A stretch of 52,447 bases of DNA from assembly GCA_902599445.1 (NCBI GenBank), contig CACKFK010000009.1, forward strand, positions 1 to 52,447, written 5' to 3'. Below the pieces are notes generated by a model, which worked only from the letters and a program-made list of their open reading frames with translations, made no database searches and was not told where the DNA came from. Shown piece after piece: positions 10,111 to 17,478 of this stretch (within the stretch, counting starts at the first letter, position 1; the number at the start of each line of letters is the position of its first letter). The stretch comes from an uncultured Alphaproteobacteria bacterium. GTDB taxonomy: Bacteria; Pseudomonadota; Alphaproteobacteria; Rhodobacterales; Rhodobacteraceae. Position numbers and translations under genes: made by a program.

Positions 10111-10941
10111 TTAGTCCCTCAGTAAATCATTAATTGAGGTTTTTGATCTTGTTTGTGCATCCACTTTCTTAACTATTACGGCACAATATAGGCTAGGACC
10201 ACCTTTTTTGGAAGGTAAAGATCCTGCTACTACTACTGAGTAAGGTGGCACCGTTCCAAAGATAATTTCACCCGTATCTCTATCTATTATCTTTGTTGAT
10301 TTTCCAATGAAAACCCCCATTCCTAGTACGGATCCTTTTTTAACTATACAACCCTCCACCACTTCAGATCTTGCTCCAATAAAACAATCATCTTCTATGA
10401 TAGTTGGTGTTGCTTGCATTGGTTCCAGAACCCCACCGATACCGACTCCCCCAGATAAGTGGACATTCTTGCCTATTTGGGCGCAAGAGCCGACCGTAGC
10501 CCAGGTGTCTACCATTGTTCCAGTATCAATATAAGCTCCCAAGTTTACAAAACTAGGCATTAGTACTACTCCCGGAGCGATATGTGCAGATTTACGAACA
10601 ATGCAGTTTGGAACTGCCCTAAAGCCAGCATTCCCCCACTCTTCTGCAGACCAGCCCAAAAACTTACTATCTACCTTATCCCACCATGAAGAACCCTGCG
10701 GCCCTCCGGCTTGCAGTGTCATGTCGTTTAATCGAAAACTTAAGAGAACGGCTTTTTTTGCCCACTGATTAACCCTCCAATTTCCGGTTCCAGTTGGTTC
10801 TGCAACCCGCAGTGAGCCTGTCCCTAATAAATCTAACGTTTCCGATATAGCTTCCCTTACGGGGCCTGTTGTTTTAGCAGATATGTCTTCTTTAGTTTCC
10901 CATGCTGCATTGATTGCGCTTTCTAATGCATTGTCCACCAT
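10111..10941 (-). CDS. dapD: Tetrahydrodipicolinate N-succinyltransferase
   Basis: This enzyme transfers succinyl from succinyl-CoA to tetrahydrodipicolinate, committing flux to the succinylase branch of lysine/diaminopimelate synthesis. The 276-aa protein has an N-terminal helical domain, then left-handed parallel beta-helix hexapeptide repeats from about residue 115 to 230 (for example [20 protein letters not shown] and [17 protein letters not shown]), then a short C-terminal domain. It directly precedes dapE, so two successive pathway steps are co-expressed. The ATG start is preceded by AAGGA-like bases. Confidence 0.96.
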   Translation of the reverse strand: MVDNALESAINAAWETKEDISAKTTGPVREAISETLDLLGTGSLRVAEPTGTGNWRVNQWAKKAVLLSFRLNDMTLQAGGPQGSSWWDKVDSKFLGWSAEEWGNAGFRAVPNCIVRKSAHIAPGVVLMPSFVNLGAYIDTGTMVDTWATVGSCAQIGKNVHLSGGVGIGGVLEPMQATPTIIEDDCFIGARSEVVEGCIVKKGSVLGMGVFIGKSTKIIDRDTGEIIFGTVPPYSVVVAGSLPSKKGGPSLYCAVIVKKVDAQTRSKTSINDLLRD

Positions 10942-10972
10942 TCTTCTTTTTCCTTACAAGTTATATTTTTTC

Positions 10973-11878
10973 TCACTTTACTAACAAGAATTCTCTAATT
11001 TCGGTTTCTAGCAAAGGTGAAAATTGATTATCTGATATTAGCGTTAGATAGATATTACCATATTCATCTTTCCATTTAGAAAGGCCTTCTAGATTGTAAA
11101 ATTCCCATGGGTCACTTTCCAACAAAACCTGTATACTTTTGATTTTATCCTTTTCAAAGAGTATTCTTCTAAGACGGATTTGAAAACCGTCCAAGAAAGT
11201 AAATTTTCTCTCGACCAATATTAAATTTTGATCATCGATGAATTCAGCATCCGTTATTTTAAACCCATCACTAATTTTAAGAGTATTCAGCACAAACCAT
11301 TGTTGTTTCTCCAACTTATAAATAGGGTGTTTTTGGTCTCCCTTTGGTGGTAATTCAGGAATGGCGAAAACATGACCAGTTTCATTGATTGCTAGAGCTT
11401 CAATACCATCATTAAATTTGAGTCTATTAAAGTCAGGGTGTTTTGGTAAGAATTTTCCTGGGGACGATAATGTATTATGAAACATGATCCGATTATTGGA
11501 TTCAAAAGAAATATAATACCCTTTTTCTGGCGATCTTACAATTGATTCACTGTCTACATTTTTGCCAGACAACTCTTCTCCTTTACTGTTGAGGATTTTT
11601 CCGTGGTCCGAGATAGTAATACCCATCAATTTTTTGGCGTTATTTCGAACCATTTCGCCTTTGAAATAGATAGCTCTATCACTGATGGCTACAAATCCAT
11701 TACCATCAGATGACATCGAAATTCCAGAAAAACCACCAAAATCAGGGTCTTCATACTTTAATATCTGGTGGCTAAATGGTTCCAAACGCCATGCATTAGC
11801 TATTTCAGGGCATGATCCACTAGGAAAAAAAATCAGAGGAATAATACTAAATGCAAAGGTTCTTAATGTAGAATACAT
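10973..11878 (-). CDS. Exported esterase-like/phytase-like family protein
   Basis: A protein of about 301 aa that resembles the 'esterase-like activity of phytase' family, predicted to be a secreted beta-propeller. The N-terminus (MYSTLRTFAFSIIPLIFFPS) looks like a signal peptide. Typical blocks follow: FGGFSGISMSSDGNGFVAIS, then SESIVRSPEKGYYISFE, DGIEALAINETGHVFAIPE, VERKFTFLDGFQIRLRR and YNLEGLSKW. The frame is open back to 12049, but the upstream 57 codons have no Shine-Dalgarno and do not look like family sequence, so ATG 11878 is preferred on length and signal peptide. The substrate is unknown. Only 31 bp separate it from dapD, so it could lie upstream in the same transcript. Confidence 0.72.
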   Translation of the reverse strand: MYSTLRTFAFSIIPLIFFPSGSCPEIANAWRLEPFSHQILKYEDPDFGGFSGISMSSDGNGFVAISDRAIYFKGEMVRNNAKKLMGITISDHGKILNSKGEELSGKNVDSESIVRSPEKGYYISFESNNRIMFHNTLSSPGKFLPKHPDFNRLKFNDGIEALAINETGHVFAIPELPPKGDQKHPIYKLEKQQWFVLNTLKISDGFKITDAEFIDDQNLILVERKFTFLDGFQIRLRRILFEKDKIKSIQVLLESDPWEFYNLEGLSKWKDEYGNIYLTLISDNQFSPLLETEIREFLLVK

Positions 11879-11992
11879 TTTTTCTATAAGTGAAGAACAG
11901 CCTATATGAAGAAAACATGGCAAGAACATTTGATTAGAGTAATATATTAGAATTCCCCTCTTGGGCATATTTTGTCTCATTAAAACTTTCAG

Positions 11993-12032
11993 GATTATTA
12001 GTGCAGTGTAATGATTATTAGTGTAGTGTAAT
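11993..12032. repeat. 20-bp tandem direct repeat, two copies
   Basis: GATTATTAGTGCAGTGTAAT (11993-12012) is followed without a gap by GATTATTAGTGTAGTGTAAT (12013-12032), differing at one base. The repeat lies in the gap between the esterase-like gene and yggT and ends one base before a candidate -35 for yggT. That suits paired regulator sites or a recent duplication. On the opposite strand each copy contains TTACACT followed by a second CACT half. Confidence 0.9.
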
Positions 12033-12033
12033 A

Positions 12034-12061
12034 TTGAGTCTATCAACACGCAAATTATGTT
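12034..12061 (+). promoter_or_regulatory. Candidate sigma70 promoter for yggT
   Basis: A -35 TTGAGT at 12034-12039 and a -10 TATGTT at 12056-12061 are separated by 16 bp. Each matches four of six consensus bases. Transcription would start about seven bases after the -10, at or next to the yggT ATG at 12068, which would make the mRNA leaderless. No Shine-Dalgarno precedes the ATG, in agreement with this. Confidence 0.4.
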
Positions 12062-12067
12062 TTTAAA

Positions 12068-12343
12068 ATGTCATCCTTATTTCAAATTATTTCTGCTTTA
12101 TTAAATATCTTGTCTTTTCTTATCATAATTGACGTTATCCTATCACTGTTGTTACAATTTGGCCTTCTGGATAGAAGAAATCAGATAGTCTCACAGCTCT
12201 GGGTCTCCATTAGAAATATTATGGAGCCTATTTACTCGAGGGTACGATCTTTTTTACCTAATACTATAGGTTTTGACCTTGCTCCTGCCGCCTTGTTATT
12301 CGGTATTTTTGCGATAAGAGTAATTATAGCCAATAATTCTTAG
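12068..12343 (+). CDS. yggT: YggT family integral membrane protein
   Basis: A 91-aa membrane protein with two hydrophobic segments (ISALLNILSFLIIIDVILSL near residues 7-28, and APAALLFGIFAIRVII near the C-terminus). Between them is the family's conserved loop containing RNIMEPIYSRVRSFLP. YggT proteins occur widely in bacteria and plastids and have been linked to osmotic stress and division-site or membrane organisation, but the biochemical role is unclear. The ATG has no Shine-Dalgarno, and a possible promoter ends just upstream, so the message may be leaderless. It converges on argG with a 29-bp gap. Confidence 0.88.
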   Translation: MSSLFQIISALLNILSFLIIIDVILSLLLQFGLLDRRNQIVSQLWVSIRNIMEPIYSRVRSFLPNTIGFDLAPAALLFGIFAIRVIIANNS

Positions 12344-12352
12344 TAGAAGCCT

Positions 12353-12374
12353 TTTCCTCAGGCAAGGAAATTTT
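12353..12374 (+). terminator. Weak hairpin between yggT and argG
   Basis: TTTCCT at 12353-12358 and AGGAAA at 12365-12370 are perfectly complementary with a six-base loop, followed by TTTT. This could serve as a weak intrinsic terminator for yggT, overlapping the end of convergent argG. The stem is short and AT-rich. Confidence 0.3.
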
Positions 12375-13599
12375 AACGAGATTTTATCTTGCGACGCGCT
12401 AACATCTTCAACCTAAGAGCATTAAGTCTTATGAAACCGGTAGCATCTTCTTGGTTGTAAACACCATCATCCTCTTCAAAAGTAACATGCTTCTCAGAAT
12501 ACAAACTTGATTTAGAGCTTCTAGCTATTACCCTGACATTACCTTTATATAATTTCAGTATCGCCGTGCCTTCGACAAATTCTTGACTATGGTCTATTAA
12601 TTGTTGCAGCATTTCTCTTTCTGGCGAATACCATAGACCATTATAAATCAATTCGGCATATTTAGGCATCAATTCATCCTTTAGATGGGATGCTCCTTGA
12701 TCGAGGGTGATACTTTCGATAGCTCTATGAGCTTCAAGCAGAATTGTACCACCCGGCGTTTCATAAATCCCTCTAGATTTCATACCAATAAATCTACCTT
12801 CTACTAAATCTAGCCGGCCAATTCCGTGTTTGCTTCCAAGTCGGTTTAGTTCAGATAACAATTCATGTGTAGACATATCTTTACCATTAATGGAAGTCAT
12901 ATCCCCAAGTTTGAAATCGATTTTTACAACTTCAGATTCATCGGGGGCCTCTTCTGGAGATACTGTTCTTTGATAGACATAATTTGGGGCAATTACTCCA
13001 GGATTTTCCAAGACTTTTCCTTCTGATGAGGTATGAAGTATATTGGCATCGACTGAAAAGGGTGCTTCCCCCTTTTTATCCTTAGATATTGGAATTTGAT
13101 GATTTTCAGCAAATCGTAAAAGTTTAGTTCTACTGGTCAAATCCCATTCCCTCCAGGGGCTGATTATTCTAATATCAGGATTCAAGGCATAACATGATAA
13201 TTCGAACCTAACTTGATCATTTCCTTTTCCTGTAGCCCCGTGGGCTATTGCATCGGCACCAACAAGATCGGCTATTTCAACTAGCCTTTTAGCTATTAAC
13301 GGTCTCGCAATGGCTGTTCCCAAGAGGTATTTTCCTTCGTATTCGGCATTGGCTCTGAACATCGGAAAGACAAAGTCTCTAACAAATTCCTCTCGTAAGT
13401 CTTCAACAAAGATATTATTTGGTTTCACCCCTAGCATTAAGGCTTTGTCCTTAGCTGGTCCAAGTTCTTCATTTTGACCAAGGTCAGCTGTAAAGGTTAC
13501 AACTTCGCAATCATAATTAACTTGGAGCCATTTTAAGATTATTGAAGTATCAAGGCCGCCTGAGTATGCTAAGACAATTTTTTTGGGATTATGATTCAT
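12373..13599 (-). CDS. argG: Argininosuccinate synthase
   Basis: This enzyme condenses citrulline and aspartate with ATP to form argininosuccinate, the penultimate step of arginine synthesis. The N-terminal PP-loop AYSGGLDTS (residues 11-19) is intact. Further signatures are [14 protein letters not shown] around residue 120 and the [13 protein letters not shown] region. The length of 408 aa is standard. GAGGA lies about 12 bases before the ATG. The next pathway enzyme, argH, is about 20 kb away, so the two are not in one operon. The promoter region is shared with the divergent alcohol dehydrogenase and contains an imperfect inverted repeat (13643-13661). Confidence 0.97.
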   Translation of the reverse strand: MNHNPKKIVLAYSGGLDTSIILKWLQVNYDCEVVTFTADLGQNEELGPAKDKALMLGVKPNNIFVEDLREEFVRDFVFPMFRANAEYEGKYLLGTAIARPLIAKRLVEIADLVGADAIAHGATGKGNDQVRFELSCYALNPDIRIISPWREWDLTSRTKLLRFAENHQIPISKDKKGEAPFSVDANILHTSSEGKVLENPGVIAPNYVYQRTVSPEEAPDESEVVKIDFKLGDMTSINGKDMSTHELLSELNRLGSKHGIGRLDLVEGRFIGMKSRGIYETPGGTILLEAHRAIESITLDQGASHLKDELMPKYAELIYNGLWYSPEREMLQQLIDHSQEFVEGTAILKLYKGNVRVIARSSKSSLYSEKHVTFEEDDGVYNQEDATGFIRLNALRLKMLARRKIKSR

Positions 13600-13642
13600 T
13601 TGTTTAAGGATCCTCTATTTAATCAAGTGAGGCAACTAATTA

Positions 13643-13661
13643 TTGGTGGTGTAACAACCAA
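13643..13661. promoter_or_regulatory. Inverted repeat upstream of argG
   Basis: TTGGTGGT (13643-13650), three bases (GTA), then ACAACCAA (13654-13661): eight-base arms with one mismatch. It lies about 44 bp upstream of the argG start and about 117 bp before the divergent dehydrogenase gene. The size and position suit a repressor operator, or a hairpin in the argG leader if transcription starts further upstream. The regulator is unknown. Confidence 0.35.
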
Positions 13662-13707
13662 AATTTTGTATCGATTTTATTAAAATATATCACCTTTACA
13701 TTAGAGT

Positions 13708-13737
13708 TTGCAAAAACTCATCAAATAAAGATATGAT
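13708..13737 (+). promoter_or_regulatory. Candidate sigma70 promoter for the alcohol dehydrogenase
   Basis: A -35 TTGCAA at 13708-13713 and a -10 TATGAT at 13732-13737 are separated by 18 bp. The -10 matches five of six consensus bases and the -35 four of six. The predicted transcript would have a leader of about 33 bases before the ATG at 13778. Confidence 0.4.
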
Positions 13738-13777
13738 ATATCTTAAATGTTGAAAATTAAAGAAAATTTGGACACGA

Positions 13778-14962
13778 ATGAAAGCCAATGAGATGGGAAA
13801 ATTTGTCTTTAATACACCAGCCGGTATCCGCTTCGGAGTAGATGTTCTAATAGATTCTGTTGAAGAAATAATTAGAGTATTGGGACCTAGAATATTGGTT
13901 ATCTCTGATCCTGAATTGTCGAGAATTTCCTTATATCAACCATTAGTAGAGAATTTGATTAAACGAGGCATTGAGGTAAAAATTTTTGATCAGGTAGAGC
14001 AAGACCCAACTTTAAGAAATCTAGAAATGGCTATTGAGACAGGTGTAGGGTTTCTCGCAACTGGTGTTTTAGGTTTTGGCGGTGGTTCACCGATGGACGT
14101 AGCTAAATTGACAGCTTTATTTTTGAGTTCAGGGGAAAACATTGAAAGCATTTGGGGTGTGAATAAAATAAAAGGGCCACGACTGCCATTGATTTTAGTT
14201 CCAACTACGGCTGGCACTGGTTCGGAAGTTACCCCAGTATCAATAATTACTGTTGAGAATAGAGAGAAAAGGGGAGCCTCTTCTCAGGTTCTCATTCCTG
14301 ATCTTGCAGTATTAGATCCGTCTCTAACTATGAAGCTTCCTCCGGGGATCACGGCTTCCACGGGTATAGATGCAATGGTGCATGCTATTGAAGCATATAC
14401 ATCTAATAATAATAACAATAATGTGATTTCTTCTAACCTGGCAATCATGGCACTTGATCTGTTAGGAAGCTCAATCATTTCAGTGGTGAAAGAAGGTAAT
14501 TCTGACCAGAGTGCAAGATACAACATGCTATTGGGATCAATGCTTGCAGGTCAATCCTTTGCTAATTCCCCTGTAGCTGCGGTTCACGCATTGGCTTATC
14601 CGCTTGGGGGTAAATATAAAGTCTCGCACGGATTATCCAATGCATTGTTACTACCTCACGTTATGAGATTCAATATGCAGGAATTGGAAATCAAACAGGC
14701 TTATGCCAAACTTGCTGGTATTGCTTTCCCGGCCCTTAACGAGATAAAAAATACAAATGAGCGTGCCGAATTATTTGCCACTGAATTCATTGTTTTAAGT
14801 AAGAAATTAGGTTTGCCTACAAGAATGCGAGATATAAACATACCGAAAGAAGCTTGCAGAGAAATGTCTGTTGAGGCCATGAAGCAACAACGGTTACTTG
14901 TGAACAACCCTAAAACGGTCACCCAAAAAGATGCGGAAAAAATATATGAGTTGGCTTGGTAG
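13778..14962 (+). CDS. Iron-containing alcohol dehydrogenase
   Basis: A 394-aa group III (iron-type) NAD(P)-dependent alcohol dehydrogenase. The nucleotide-binding GGGSPMDVAK lies at residues 101-110. Metal ligands are Asp198 and His202 (GIDAMVHAIEAY), His270 (AAVHALAYPLGG) and His284 (KVSHGLSNALLL). The substrate cannot be told from sequence; relatives act on 1,2-propanediol, ethanol, hydroxybutyrate or maleylacetate. A run of six Asn residues (210-215), encoded by AAT/AAC codons, sits in a loop just after the metal site and is unusual. Starts at 13778 or 13793 are both possible. The hydrolase gene follows after 71 bp that contain alternating inverted repeats. Confidence 0.9.
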   Translation: MKANEMGKFVFNTPAGIRFGVDVLIDSVEEIIRVLGPRILVISDPELSRISLYQPLVENLIKRGIEVKIFDQVEQDPTLRNLEMAIETGVGFLATGVLGFGGGSPMDVAKLTALFLSSGENIESIWGVNKIKGPRLPLILVPTTAGTGSEVTPVSIITVENREKRGASSQVLIPDLAVLDPSLTMKLPPGITASTGIDAMVHAIEAYTSNNNNNNVISSNLAIMALDLLGSSIISVVKEGNSDQSARYNMLLGSMLAGQSFANSPVAAVHALAYPLGGKYKVSHGLSNALLLPHVMRFNMQELEIKQAYAKLAGIAFPALNEIKNTNERAELFATEFIVLSKKLGLPTRMRDINIPKEACREMSVEAMKQQRLLVNNPKTVTQKDAEKIYELAW

Positions 14963-14976
14963 AATTAGATTGTTCC

Positions 14977-15013
14977 ACACTGTTTTTTTGCGGCCAGTGT
15001 ATTGTAACACTGG
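14977..15013. promoter_or_regulatory. Alternating inverted repeats before the hydrolase gene
   Basis: Three related half-sites lie in a row: ACACTG (14977-14982), CCAGTGT (14994-15000) and ACACTGG (15007-15013). The second can pair with the first (six bp, 12-base loop) or with the third (seven bp, six-base loop), but not with both. This gives mutually exclusive stems 21 bp upstream of the hydrolase ATG. There is no T-run, so simple termination is unlikely. A tandem operator or a post-transcriptional switch are possible readings. Confidence 0.45.
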
Positions 15014-15033
15014 AATAATCAAGCCTTAAACCA

Positions 15034-15831
15034 ATGACAATGCCTCTGTTAAGTTATACAGAATTTTTTAGTGGTTGCGTAGAAAAAAAGAATATAATTT
15101 TTATAACCCACGGCCTTTTCGGTTCAAAACGAAATTGGATGAGCACAGCAAAGGCATTAAGTGAAGAACTTAATCAACGTGTTGTCGTAATTGACATTAG
15201 AAATCATGGTTCATCATTTTGGTCTGACACTCATGATTATTCCTCTTTAGGAGAAGATTTACTTAGATTAGCTGACCATTTTGGATCTAAAGTAGATCTT
15301 GTTGGACACTCTATGGGGGGAAAAGCAGTTATGAGTGCTAGTCTCTTAAATCCGAAAAAGTTTGGCAGCCTTGTGGTTGTTGATATTGGTCCAATTATTT
15401 ATGAGCACACAGATTTTGTGGAATTCATTTCGGGCATGAAGCAATTAGACATGAGTGATATCATATCCCGTAGGCAAGCTGATCAATTTTTAACAAGTTA
15501 CGTACCAGACCAAAATGTTAGATCCTTTTTGTTGCAAAATTTGGTTTATAAAGAGACGGGAAAATATGAATGGAAAATGAACCTTAGGTCTATAGAAAAA
15601 AATATGGCAGAAATAGCATCCTTCCCTAAATATCAAAGCCAGTTCTTTGGTAAAACTCTTTTTATTAAGGGATCAGAATCCACTTATATTTCGGATATTA
15701 GCAGCATGGAAATAAAAAGGTATTTTCCACAACACAGCATTGTAACCATAGAACAAGCTGGTCACTGGCCTCATGTTGAACAGCCAAAGGTATTTCAAGA
15801 AAAATTGATTAACTTTCTTACTGAACCTTAG
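15034..15831 (+). CDS. Alpha/beta fold hydrolase (YbfF-like)
   Basis: A 265-aa alpha/beta hydrolase. The oxyanion region HGLFGSKRNW is at residues 26-35. The nucleophile elbow GHSMGG has the catalytic Ser at residue 93, and the C-terminal catalytic His lies in AGHWPHVEQP near residue 245. The HGLFGS start and VVDIGP segment resemble the YbfF esterase group, which hydrolyses acyl esters and possibly acyl-CoA. There is no signal peptide, so it is probably cytoplasmic. It lies downstream of the iron-type alcohol dehydrogenase. The ATG at 15034 has no strong Shine-Dalgarno. A 301-bp gene-free gap follows. Confidence 0.87.
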   Translation: MTMPLLSYTEFFSGCVEKKNIIFITHGLFGSKRNWMSTAKALSEELNQRVVVIDIRNHGSSFWSDTHDYSSLGEDLLRLADHFGSKVDLVGHSMGGKAVMSASLLNPKKFGSLVVVDIGPIIYEHTDFVEFISGMKQLDMSDIISRRQADQFLTSYVPDQNVRSFLLQNLVYKETGKYEWKMNLRSIEKNMAEIASFPKYQSQFFGKTLFIKGSESTYISDISSMEIKRYFPQHSIVTIEQAGHWPHVEQPKVFQEKLINFLTEP

Positions 15832-16132
15832 CGGACTGTGGAACTACTGTGGGGGAAAGATTTGCCACTGAAACTCGGGCTCAAAAAAGGTGGGGAAGGT
15901 TTAAGATTCTTGAAATCTACAAGATTATAGTGAGGCCGTCTTCAAGTAAGGGGCCCCGATTAAAGAAAAAGATTTAGGGTCAAAATAATATTGGAAAGAA
16001 TGATTCGTTGATAAGGCAACAATGCGCTTGTGATGCTGTTTCGACGAGGGAACAAATATGAGTACTGATATCAAAGGATGAAAAGACTATAAGTTACAAT
16101 AGTTTAATTTTAGGGCATTACCACGCTAGACT
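15832..16132. other. 301-bp gene-free convergent gap
   Basis: This is the only stretch of more than 300 bp without a gene. It separates the ends of the hydrolase (+) and thiolase (-) genes. No frame longer than about 30 codons with a plausible start is seen. The + strand is purine-rich, especially in the first half, and contains GGGGCCCC at about 15951-15958 and several small stems, but no clear terminator or tRNA. It could hold an unrecognised small RNA or the remains of a gene. Confidence 0.6.
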
Positions 16133-17311
16133 CTAAGAACGTTCGATTGCCAAAGCTATACCCTGGCCTCCGCCAATGCACATGGTAATCAGGCCCAGAG
16201 AACCGTCTATTCTTTCTAATTCATTTAAAGCTTTTATTACCAGAATTGTTCCAGTGGCACCAATTGGATGGCCAAGTGCTATCGCTCCACCATTGGGGTT
16301 GACTATCTTTGGATCCAAATTCAACTCCTGTGAAACTGCACAGGCCTGAGCAGCAAAAGCTTCATTACTTTCAATCACGTTAAAGTCCTTGATGGATAAG
16401 CCAGTTTTTTTCAATAGTTTTTTTACTGCGATGATAGGTCCAATTCCCATTACTTCTGGTCTAACTCCAGAATGGGCATATCCCAGAACTCTTGCTCTAA
16501 CCTGTAGCCCAAGAGCCTTGGATGCATTTTTTGTTCCTAAAACCAAAGCGGCTGCACCATCATTTAAGCCTGAAGAATTGCCCGCAGTAACAGTGCCGTC
16601 ACTTTTAAAAACCGGTTTTAGTGATAAAAGATCATTTTGGTTAGTATGCTTGGGGTGTTCATCTACCTCAAAGATATTTTTCTTTTGCCCTTTGCCTACC
16701 TCTAACGGTACTATTTGGCTTGAAAAGTAACCCTCTGATATAGCATTAGATGCTCTGGACTGACTTTCTAAAGCAAAATTATCCTGTTTCTCCCTAGAAA
16801 TACCATACTCTTTAGCAACATTTTCGGCAGTTATGCCCATATGGCCCGTTTCAAATGGACAGCTTAATGCACCTAACATCATGTCCTCTACCACTGAGTC
16901 ACCCATTCTTTTTCCCCACCTATTCGATTTTATTATATGAGGTGATCGACTCATATTTTCTGCTCCACCAGCAAGGCCAAATTTGGCATCGCCTAAAGAC
17001 AGTGTTTGTATTATCGAAACTAATGCCTGAAGTCCTGACCCACATAGGCGATTTACATTCATAGCAGCCACACTTATCGGAATATCTGCTTTAAGTGAGA
17101 TCACTCTTGATAAGTACATATCCTTTGGTTCTGTATTGATGACATGTCCAAAAACTACATGCTCTATATCTTCTTTTTCGACGCCGGAATTTTTAATAGC
17201 CTCTTTTGCTACCAAGGTACCCAGATCAATTGGGGATACAGATTTTAGCGAGCCTCCAAAACTACCGATAGCTGTTCTAGAGCCCGACAATAAGACCACT
17301 TCTTCAGTCAT
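16133..17311 (-). CDS. Acetyl-CoA acetyltransferase / beta-ketothiolase
   Basis: A thiolase of the degradative/biosynthetic acetyl-CoA C-acetyltransferase type, 392 aa, the same length as the well-studied Zoogloea enzyme. The catalytic residues fall at the expected positions: Cys90 (NRLCGSGLQA), His348 (GHPIGATG) and Cys378 (CIGGGQG). It either condenses two acetyl-CoA or cleaves short 3-ketoacyl-CoA. With ETF-QO, methylmalonyl-CoA epimerase and acyl-CoA dehydrogenase in the same window, a role in fatty-acid, branched-chain or hydroxybutyrate metabolism is reasonable. AAAGGA lies upstream of the ATG. A perfect 8-bp inverted repeat 56 bp upstream (17367-17386) suggests repressor control. No polymer synthase gene is adjacent. 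Confidence 0.92.
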   Translation of the reverse strand: MTEEVVLLSGSRTAIGSFGGSLKSVSPIDLGTLVAKEAIKNSGVEKEDIEHVVFGHVINTEPKDMYLSRVISLKADIPISVAAMNVNRLCGSGLQALVSIIQTLSLGDAKFGLAGGAENMSRSPHIIKSNRWGKRMGDSVVEDMMLGALSCPFETGHMGITAENVAKEYGISREKQDNFALESQSRASNAISEGYFSSQIVPLEVGKGQKKNIFEVDEHPKHTNQNDLLSLKPVFKSDGTVTAGNSSGLNDGAAALVLGTKNASKALGLQVRARVLGYAHSGVRPEVMGIGPIIAVKKLLKKTGLSIKDFNVIESNEAFAAQACAVSQELNLDPKIVNPNGGAIALGHPIGATGTILVIKALNELERIDGSLGLITMCIGGGQGIALAIERS

Positions 17312-17366
17312 AAGATATAAAATCCTTTCGATTTAAATAAACCTTAATTGGTAAGCTATAATTTTT

Positions 17367-17386
17367 GTTACACTCTTAAGTGTAAC
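17367..17386. promoter_or_regulatory. Perfect inverted repeat, probable operator (thiolase/dat)
   Basis: GTTACACT, four bases (CTTA), then AGTGTAAC: a perfect 8+4+8 palindrome in the 167-bp gap between the divergent thiolase and dat genes. The centre is 66 bp from the thiolase start and 103 bp from the dat start. Its size and symmetry fit a TetR- or MarR-type dimer site. There is no T-run, so termination is unlikely. A TTATAG -10-like element for the thiolase abuts it at 17357-17362 on the minus strand. Confidence 0.55.
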
Positions 17387-17478
17387 TTCAAATATTAGAC
17401 TTGCCAAATGGTTATCCGCGAGTAATTTGACCTTAAGACAAAAAAATTGATCTAGTTAGAGCATGAGAGGATAGACCA

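Noticed and set aside
15838-15930. Short in-frame extension after the hydrolase stop (about 30 codons)
   Set aside because: It is in frame with the hydrolase, but the stop TAG is in the expected place after a complete domain, and the extension has no recognisable sequence. Read-through is possible but unsupported.
16036-16062. TTTCGACGAGGG segment resembling the tmRNA 5' motif GGTTTCGACGGG
   Set aside because: No matching acceptor stem, T-arm or tag-coding segment can be found within the gap, so there is no support for ssrA. The resemblance is a short local match.
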